Shown here: one piece after another, positions 27,601 through 33,787 of the stretch
How positions within the stretch are numbered: the first letter of the stretch is position 1
How the letters are laid out: the number at the start of each line of letters is the position of its first letter
DNA from: Okeania sp. SIO2C9
GTDB lineage: Bacteria > Cyanobacteriota > Cyanobacteriia > Cyanobacteriales > Microcoleaceae
NCBI RefSeq assembly: GCF_010672455.1
Contig: NZ_JAAHGO010000089.1
Span: 1 to 33,787, forward strand
Reading direction: 5' to 3'
Length of the DNA stretch: 33,787 nucleotides
The notes under the pieces: model-generated
What the model was told of the DNA's origin: nothing
Database searches by the model: none
What the model saw: the letters and a program-made list of their open reading frames with translations, nothing else
Program-made: the position numbers and the translations under genes

Positions 27601-27754
27601 GTAGGAGTTAAGAATTATCTATCAATTTTTCTGCCATAATCATCCCAAAATACTAGCATGCATGAGCTTTTTACACCCAAAAGCTGGTACTTTTTTCAAC
27701 CCTAAAACGCTAAAACCGTTATCTGTCAATACTTTTATAATTAATCAGCAGAGC

Positions 27755-27875
27755 AATAATTAATAATTAATAATTACCTCTTATTTTCAAGGGGAGGATT
27801 TACGCAAAAGGGAATTTTTTTTTCTCTCTTGGTCGATTGGATATGGCGAGGAAACCTCGCCATCCCTCGACCGCT
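27755..27875. repeat. Composite dispersed repeat, copy Z, with hairpin module
   Basis: aataattaataattaataat and acctc...aggggaggatt match the start of the composite repeat at 17905. The hairpin module ggtcgattggatatggcgag ... cctcgccatccctcgacc has terminal ggtcga/tcgacc (27831-27836 and 27867-27872) and a ten-base inner stem. The same module sits inside copy Y. Confidence 0.6.
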
Positions 27876-28030
27876 TGTTTCTCCTTGAAAGGAAAGGCTT
27901 TAAACCTTAATTATTCGGCAATGAAAATTTTGAAATAATTTCAAGGTTTTTAGAGCTTAATTTGCCAACATATTTATTATTCGTTATAGTATACGATACT
28001 AATTTAATATAAATTAACGAGCAAATATTT

Positions 28031-29341
28031 ATATCGATAAAAGTTTATGCTTTTTATAATAATAAAGGTAGTGTTGGTCAAACAACTTTATGTTCCAATA
28101 CTTAAATATTGTATGCTGAAAATAATCCAGAGACGCAAATTTTAGTTATTGATATGTGTCCTCAAATTAACATTTCTCAATTTTTACTTGGAGGTGGAAA
28201 AAAGGATATGAGAATAATCAAAATTTGTAAGTAGGGCTTGCTGATTAAATCTAAAAGCATTGACATATAAAGAAAAGTGCCTGTTTGGGGCTTTTAAAAA
28301 GTGCGCCTGCTTCAGTCTAAAACGCTCAAAAAATTAGTATTTTACGCAAGAGTTTGGCAGAAAAATCAAGGTACAATTCTTACTCTTACCTCCTAGCTCA
28401 TTCCTATTTCTCCTGTCTCCTGTTTCCTACCCCTACTAAAAGACTTTTTCAGCAAACTCTAAGTAGCTTAATCAAGACGTAATTTAGTAGGGTTTATTGA
28501 TTGGATTTTGAAAGGTAATTCTGAATTTAAATCATTACAAAATTCTACTTATACAGTAAAAGCATCACTCTATAATGAATCTATTCCAGAAAATCTGTAT
28601 TTAATTGCTGGTGATTCTTTTTTAGAATCTTTGTCGTTAGCTCTTAATTATTCCGTACTTAATCCAGCAAATATTACTGCATGGAAAAATCATATGAAAG
28701 CAATTAAAAGATTATGTCGAAGTGAGTTTGACAAAGAAGAATATAAAGAATTAGTTGTTTTCATAGACTGTAATCCTAGTTTTTCCATCTATACACAGAT
28801 GGCATTACTTTATTCTGATTATTTAATAATTCCTATGATGGCTGATTTTACTTCATTAGAAGGAATTAAAGGAATTTTAATGCTACTTTATGAACAATAT
28901 CCTTCAGAATCTCTCAAAAAATATGCCAGTAATATTATCACCTTTAATAAACAGGTTCAGCATTTCAATCTTAAATTACCTAAAATCAAACAATTTGTTT
29001 TTAACAATTACACGAGCAATAAAGGTGTAGCTAATGCTTATAATTCTCTCAGACAAGAATTAATGAATTTTTGCTATGAACAATATCAAAGTTTTCCTCA
29101 ATATTTTACTAAGAATAATAATTCATTAAACTGTCTCAGTACATGGCAAAATGCCTATTTTACCAATGTCAAAGATTTTCATTCTTCAGGAAAAGTATCT
29201 GCATCTCTCAGCATTCCTTTGCATCAACTTCCTGCTCAAGGGCAAAAGTTTAAAATGCCAGATGGAAAAGAAATTACTTTAGCTAAACATAGATATGAAG
29301 AAGCTGTCGAAAATGTCAAATATTTAGTCTCAAAATTATAA
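28031..29341 (+). pseudogene. ParA-family partition ATPase, degenerate and split by an insertion
   Basis: The first segment, from an apparent lost start (ATA at 28031), reads IKVYAFYNNKGSVGQTTLCS, stops at TAA 28103-28105, and continues in frame ILYAENNPETQILVIDMCPQ. A canonical ParA has KGGVGKTT, so the second Walker lysine has become glutamine. After a 225-bp insertion the gene resumes at about 28480 (LVGFIDWILKGNSEFKSLQN). It runs to TAA 29339-29341 with ELVVFIDCNPSFSIYTQMAL, then LLYSDYLIIPMMADFTSLEG, the typical switch II-like region. The downstream 277-residue frame is intact but lacks the nucleotide-binding loop. ParA proteins position plasmids, chromosomes or protein complexes. No ParB-like gene is seen nearby. 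Confidence 0.82.
28235..28459. repeat. MITE-like insertion in the parA-like pseudogene with 7-bp target duplication
   Basis: The ends ggcttgctgattaaatct and agactttttcagcaaactc are imperfect inverted repeats. The word taagtag stands at both borders (28228-28234 and 28460-28466), consistent with a target-site duplication. The 225-bp interior has no ORF. Confidence 0.65.
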
Positions 29342-29505
29342 CTTTCATCTCAATCTTATAGAGAACTGAAACATCTAAATTAGTATTTAGTAATTGTTAA
29401 ATACTTCCATCAAAGTCATTCATAAATTACCATTAATTTTAGGTCATTGAAGTGGCTGGTCGGACAGGTTTATATAAATTTAATGTTGAGCAAGATTAAG
29501 AAGAA

Positions 29506-29604
29506 CGAGGATATATATTTTTTAATTTCTCCCACACTCCCCATCTTTCCATATCCTCACACTCCCGATGCTTCTTTTACCATTACTATGCACCACTACC
29601 ATTC
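29506..29604. repeat. MITE-like element, family D copy 2 (inverted)
   Basis: In reverse complement it reads tggtgcatagtaatggtaaa, then gggagtgtg, agatggggagtgtgggagaa, attaaaaaat and tatcctcg, matching 23130-23264 but with only one agatgggg unit and no second inverted end. Between the parA-like pseudogene and this element (29342-29505) nothing is recognisable. Confidence 0.6.
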
Positions 29605-29648
29605 TGTATAGTAATAGAGTATGGGGACTAAAACGCTCACCACATCGT

Positions 29649-29780
29649 TACCGAAAAATTGTGGGTATGTGCCTCCCCTTTTAAGGGGATAATAAAGAAA
29701 AATTTTCATCTATTTGTCAATCCTCTTCTTTCAAGGAGAGGTAATTATTCATTATTCATTATTCATTATTAATTGTTGAA
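29649..29780. repeat. Composite dispersed repeat, copy X (without hairpin module)
   Basis: Reverse-complement partner of 17905-18110: accgaaaaattgtgggtatg, cctccccttttaaggggata, aaaattttcat, atttgtcaatcctctt, aaggagaggtaattattc, then attattca octamers. It lacks the 70-bp hairpin insert of copy Y, so it marks the uninserted form. Confidence 0.7.
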
Positions 29781-30492
<712 letters not shown>

Positions 30493-30742
30493 ATTACATT
30501 TCGTCGTGCGAAATGTAGGATTTAAGATTTGTAGAAATAATAATAGACCACTAGATATGCTAAATCCATATATGATTATTCTTGCAATGTCAGATTTTCT
30601 GGTTTAGGTTTATGTTTGAAAAATCAAGATAACTTTGAGTTAAGAGTAGGCCATGTCCTTTAAAACTCTGGAATATTGACCATAAGATTCACTCAAATGT
30701 TTATCATAACTACTTTAGTAATTGAAGGGACATCATTAAATT

Positions 30743-31165
30743 ATGCAACAAGAAAAAGATACTACAAAAGAAGTAGGAGTAACTCCTACAGAACCAGGTT
30801 CTCTAACGACAGTATCCAATTCTGAAGAAACATCCGACCAGTTCCAAGATATTAAAAACCAAGTCTTGGAAATATTATCAGAGCTACCAGCTATTGTATC
30901 TGGCTTCTTTGGACAATATCAGAAGCCAATTGTCACTCTTGGCTTAATTCTAGGAGTCATTGTTACTCTCAAGGTAATGTTGGCAGTAATCGAATCATTA
31001 AATGATATCCCACTGCTAGCCCCTACTTTCGAGTTAATTGGTATTATCTATTCTGGCTGGTTTATATATCGCTATCTACTTCGTGCTTCTAACCGCCAGG
31101 AGTTATCGGTAGAACTTCAAGCTTGGAAAGAACAACTTTTAGGGGAAAAATCATCAAGTAAATAA
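30743..31165 (+). CDS. CAAD-domain / CURT1-like thylakoid membrane protein
   Basis: The 140-residue protein has a polar N-terminal third (about 1-35). An amphipathic helix follows (FQDIKNQVLEILSELPAIVSG, about 34-54), then two membrane segments (about 62-84 and 95-114) separated by a short loop NDIPLLAP. The basic tail is RASNRQELSVELQAWKEQLL. This is the CAAD/CURT1 pattern. In cyanobacteria such domains are found alone or appended to aminoacyl-tRNA synthetases and lie in thylakoid membranes, where CURT1 proteins shape membrane curvature. ATG 30743 has an AGGGA-type site about 16 bases upstream. It ends just before a strong hairpin terminator and is convergent with aroA. Confidence 0.87.
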   Translation: MQQEKDTTKEVGVTPTEPGSLTTVSNSEETSDQFQDIKNQVLEILSELPAIVSGFFGQYQKPIVTLGLILGVIVTLKVMLAVIESLNDIPLLAPTFELIGIIYSGWFIYRYLLRASNRQELSVELQAWKEQLLGEKSSSK

Positions 31166-31180
31166 AAAAAAGTCCCAACA

Positions 31181-31245
31181 ATTAAGACATTGGTTATTAA
31201 TTTGAAATTACATTTTCAATAAATTAACCAATGTCTTAATTTTTT
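31181..31245. terminator. Strong bidirectional terminator between the CAAD gene and aroA
   Basis: attaagacattggtt (31181-31195) pairs perfectly with aaccaatgtcttaat (31226-31240), and an inner aattt/aaatt pairing extends the stem after a three-base bulge. A T run (31241-31245) follows on the plus strand and an A run precedes it at 31162-31171, which reads as T on the other strand. It can serve both converging genes. Confidence 0.85.
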
Positions 31246-31303
31246 AATAGCCTAGCTCCGACCTAGGAGTCAAATAGCTGATTTCCCAGTTACTGAAATT
31301 TTA

Positions 31304-32653
31304 CTATGACCTACAAATTTGTTGCAGAGTAGCAGTAAAATTGGGATAAGAAATGCTTGCAGCTTCAGCCTGATGGATATTGGTAGTGTCAGTCGCATTA
31401 AGAGCAGCGATCGCCAAACTCATAGCAACTCGATGATCCCCATAACTCTCAACATCACCACCAGTCAAGGCCACACCACCAGTAATTTCCAATCCATCCG
31501 GTAATTCTGTAACTCTACCTCCCAGTTTCTGGAGTTGAGTGGCCATAGCCATCAAGCGATCGCTCTCTTTGACCCGCAACTCAGCCGCATCCTTAATTAC
31601 AGTTGTCCCCTCAGCAAACATAGCAGCAACTGCCAAAATGGGAATTTCGTCAATTAGTCGTGGAATTATTGCACCAGAAATTTCACAAGCTTTCAAAGGA
31701 CTATAACATACTCGTAAATCGGCCACAGGTTCTCCTGCAACAACTCGCTGATTTTCCTGTATAATATTGGCCTCCATCATTTCTAAAGCTTCTAATATAC
31801 CTGTACGAGTAGGATTAACACCAACATTTTCAATTACCAACTCTGATCCAGGCACAATAGCTGCTGCTACTAACCAAAAAGCTGCCGAACTAATATCACC
31901 AGGCACAACCACATCTTGACCTCGCAATTTAGCTGGACCTGTCACAGTCACACTATTTGTTTCTGGGTCGATACTAATTTGAGCGCCAAAAGCTTGCAAC
32001 ATTCTTTCACTATGGTCTCGTGAAAGAGCAGGTTCAGTTACCGTAGTTTTCCCTTCCGTCATTAAACCAGCAAACAAAATACAAGATTTTACCTGGGCTG
32101 AAGCAATGGGAGAATGATAATGGATCGGTCGTAACTTTTGTCCCTGAATTGCTAAAGGGGCTAAAGAGCCACCTTGTCTACCCCAGATTTGAGCGCCCAT
32201 TTGTGTCAAAGGCTCAATTACACGGGACATGGGACGCTGGACCAGGGAACTATCTCCAGTAACAGTAAAAAAACGTTCGGGATGGGACGCCAAAATCCCC
32301 AACATTAGTCGCATTGTAGTGCCAGAATTACCACAGTCCAAAACCTGAGATGGTTCTGTGAGATTATCTAGTCCAACTCCCTCAACCTCCACCAAGTCTG
32401 TATTGAGTTGAGAAATATCAGCCCCAAGAAGTGAAAAACATTTAGCAGTGCTGCGGGGATCTTCCCCTAGAAGCAAGCCTTTTATGGTAGTTTTTCCTTG
32501 AGCGATAGCTCCTAGCATCAGAGACCGATGAGAAATTGATTTATCCCCAGGAATTGAAATGTTACCTTTGAGACATAGACCTGATTGTGGTCTTTGAATG
32601 ATCAAAGTTTCTTGACTATTTGTAATTTTTGTAGTAATTACAGCAGCTGTCAT
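31304..32653 (-). CDS. aroA: 3-phosphoshikimate 1-carboxyvinyltransferase (EPSP synthase)
   Basis: The enzyme is about 449 residues from ATG 32653-32651; a TTG 13 codons upstream is less likely. It joins shikimate-3-phosphate and phosphoenolpyruvate in the shikimate pathway for aromatic amino acids. Visible motifs are [18 protein letters not shown] near the N-terminus, [15 protein letters not shown], the [11 protein letters not shown] loop, [38 protein letters not shown] and [12 protein letters not shown]. The GNSGTT form of the phosphoenolpyruvate loop is the class II-like version common in cyanobacteria. Length is normal and the frame is intact. It is convergent with the CAAD gene and separated from it by the terminator. 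Confidence 0.97.
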   Translation of the reverse strand: MTAAVITTKITNSQETLIIQRPQSGLCLKGNISIPGDKSISHRSLMLGAIAQGKTTIKGLLLGEDPRSTAKCFSLLGADISQLNTDLVEVEGVGLDNLTEPSQVLDCGNSGTTMRLMLGILASHPERFFTVTGDSSLVQRPMSRVIEPLTQMGAQIWGRQGGSLAPLAIQGQKLRPIHYHSPIASAQVKSCILFAGLMTEGKTTVTEPALSRDHSERMLQAFGAQISIDPETNSVTVTGPAKLRGQDVVVPGDISSAAFWLVAAAIVPGSELVIENVGVNPTRTGILEALEMMEANIIQENQRVVAGEPVADLRVCYSPLKACEISGAIIPRLIDEIPILAVAAMFAEGTTVIKDAAELRVKESDRLMAMATQLQKLGGRVTELPDGLEITGGVALTGGDVESYGDHRVAMSLAIAALNATDTTNIHQAEAASISYPNFTATLQQICRS

Positions 32654-32857
32654 AAAATTAACTATAAATTTACCAAATTTGCACAGCCACAATTTTATAG
32701 GAGTCTGGGAAGGGTGAGTAAATAAATACCTCTGTAGAATAATTAGTGATGAAAAAACCTATCTTCTTAACAGAGCAAATATCCTTATTTTCCCCGCTCC
32801 CTATCCTAATGTCCTAAGCAACCCAATATTTGCTATAAATAGTTCATAAAAATATAG

Positions 32858-33787
32858 TCAAATATGACATATTCTTCGGATCGCAGGTGTTACTCTGACT
32901 GGATGAACTACAGCACCCTCTATCCCATGATCAAAGACAAAAGGGAGCTGCTTTTCTCATAATATTCAAAGAACCATTAACATCAGCATTGATTAATCCA
33001 ATGCTTGCAGTACGATTGCATTCCTCTTTGTCTTGATGCAGTCGCTCATGGGGGAAACCCCCTTTGGCGGCGCTGCATCGCTTTACTCTTTTTCCTGAAA
33101 AGGTGACTTGATTTTTTTGGTCTTTCTTGTATACAGGAATCAAATCATTATCTATAAAACTTGCTTTTGAGGTACTAAGATTCTTCTGTAAGAATTACAT
33201 CTATCCCTACCATCTTGGCTTTATAAGATAACATTTATATTAACTTATTATAGGGAACAGATACAAAGTTTTGATTATTTATTTTCCCTAAGTTTATCTT
33301 CTGCTTCCACTCTTCATTGTGCCCTATTATCAATGTTCCTATTTTTTGATTAATTAGAGTATCAATAATCAAACGAGATGCTTTATGAAGATAGTCATTT
33401 ATTTTAAATTCTCTTTTATTGCCTAGTTTTTTTAGTCTCTTACTCGATCTATTTTCCTGGAGTTGAGACTGTAGGAAGCTTTTAACTTTATTATAGTATT
33501 GATTGATAGATTTTAACGGTCTGCCATTGATCACTCTTGGGTTTGATTCCGGCGCTTATTAAAAGTTAATGTAGCTAAGTTGTTTAATCCTATATCAATA
33601 CTGGCGCAACGATTTTTTTCTAGCTCGTATTGTTTTTCCATCGCTTCATAAATCACCTCAATTACATAATGATTAAGTTTAGGAACGAGACGAACTTGTT
33701 TAATTTGTGAAGCAGACACTAAAGTTTTTAGATAAATCCCAGTTTTACTCAGATTAATAATTCCTTGTTTTAATTGCCTCTTGCTGA
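32858..33787 (-). pseudogene. tnpB: Second TnpB gene, heavily decayed and cut by the window edge
   Basis: Pieces in order from the window edge are QLKQGIINLSKTGIYLKTLV, HYVIEVIYEAMEK, ASIDIGLNNLATLTFNK (RuvC Asp), a frameshift near 33535, then INGRPLKSINQYYNK to VSVPYNKLI. A TAA (from GAA) near 33235 follows. The frame then reads MLSYKAKMVGIDVILTEES (RuvC Glu), is shifted again, and continues DNDLIPVYKKDQ, FSGKRVKR, a palindromic insertion, and LINADVNGSLNIMRKAAP (RuvC Asp). A last shift is followed by GIEGAVVHPVRVTPAI and a TGA at 32860-32858. At least three frameshifts and one stop make it inactive. It is related to, but clearly different from, the copy at 23535. Confidence 0.85.
33034..33081. 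repeat. Palindromic repeat inserted in the second tnpB
   Basis: gatgcagtcgctcatggggg and ccctttggcggcgctgcatc form a long imperfect palindrome with gggggaaacccccc-like core. Read through in frame it adds residues such as SAAKGGFPHERLHQ between the KR and LINADVNG blocks of TnpB. This gcgatgca-type palindrome is a familiar dispersed cyanobacterial repeat. Confidence 0.65.

Noticed and set aside
32931-33143. Independent 70-residue gene
   Set aside because: It is the C-terminal piece of the decayed tnpB, with KKDQ...GKRVKR and LINADVNGSLN in order.

Overview
The window reads as chromosomal DNA of a filamentous, low-GC cyanobacterium. The lineage call rests on cyanobacterial gene types (a TLP40/CYP38-like lumenal cyclophilin, a CAAD/CURT1-like membrane protein, the efp-accB neighbourhood), on HIP1 octamers (GCGATCGC) for example at 2949, 12966, 16396 and 31408, and on heptamer short tandem repeats typical of filamentous species. 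AT-richness, very low coding density and many decaying genes are reminiscent of Trichodesmium or a related marine Oscillatoriales genus; the genus is a guess.

Layout. 1-2138: end of an unknown gene, then an RloA/RloB-type ATPase plus TOPRIM defence pair whose ATPase is cut by a stop codon. 2844-5731: signal peptidase I, a small membrane protein and the lumenal cyclophilin. 5732-6773: a run of four inverted-repeat elements. 6774-9823: efp, accB, a cupin gene broken by one stop codon, an IS-like relic and a GerMN-domain membrane protein. 10406-14232: a wrecked O-antigen-ligase gene and intact proS, with a tandem duplication across their junction. 14441-15705: about nine copies of a 134-bp direct repeat. 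15733-17896: a divergent LuxR-type regulator and a two-domain sulfurtransferase. 18314-23010: an Rpn-type nuclease pseudogene, an orphan NitT/TauT-type ABC ATPase, an intact GT-C-like membrane protein and gene scraps. 23364-24866: a tnpB gene inside 13-bp terminal inverted repeats. 24914-27187: a copper P-type ATPase. 28031-29341: a ParA-like pseudogene split by an inserted repeat element. 30743-32653: a CAAD protein and aroA, converging on a strong hairpin terminator. 32858-33787: a decayed tnpB running off the end.

Intact genes cover only about 14 kb of 33.8 kb (about 42%). Most of the rest is dispersed repeats, often nested, plus at least nine degenerate genes. The stops that break them are of all three types (TAA, TAG, TGA), which argues for mutational decay rather than recoding. 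The intact genes are mostly housekeeping (proS, efp, accB, aroA, lepB, cyclophilin), while defence, polysaccharide, partition and mobile genes are the ones decaying.

The most unusual structures are the 134-bp repeat array, the tnpB element whose ends match a non-coding element 17 kb away, and the layered repeat-within-repeat elements. No intact new multi-gene system is visible.
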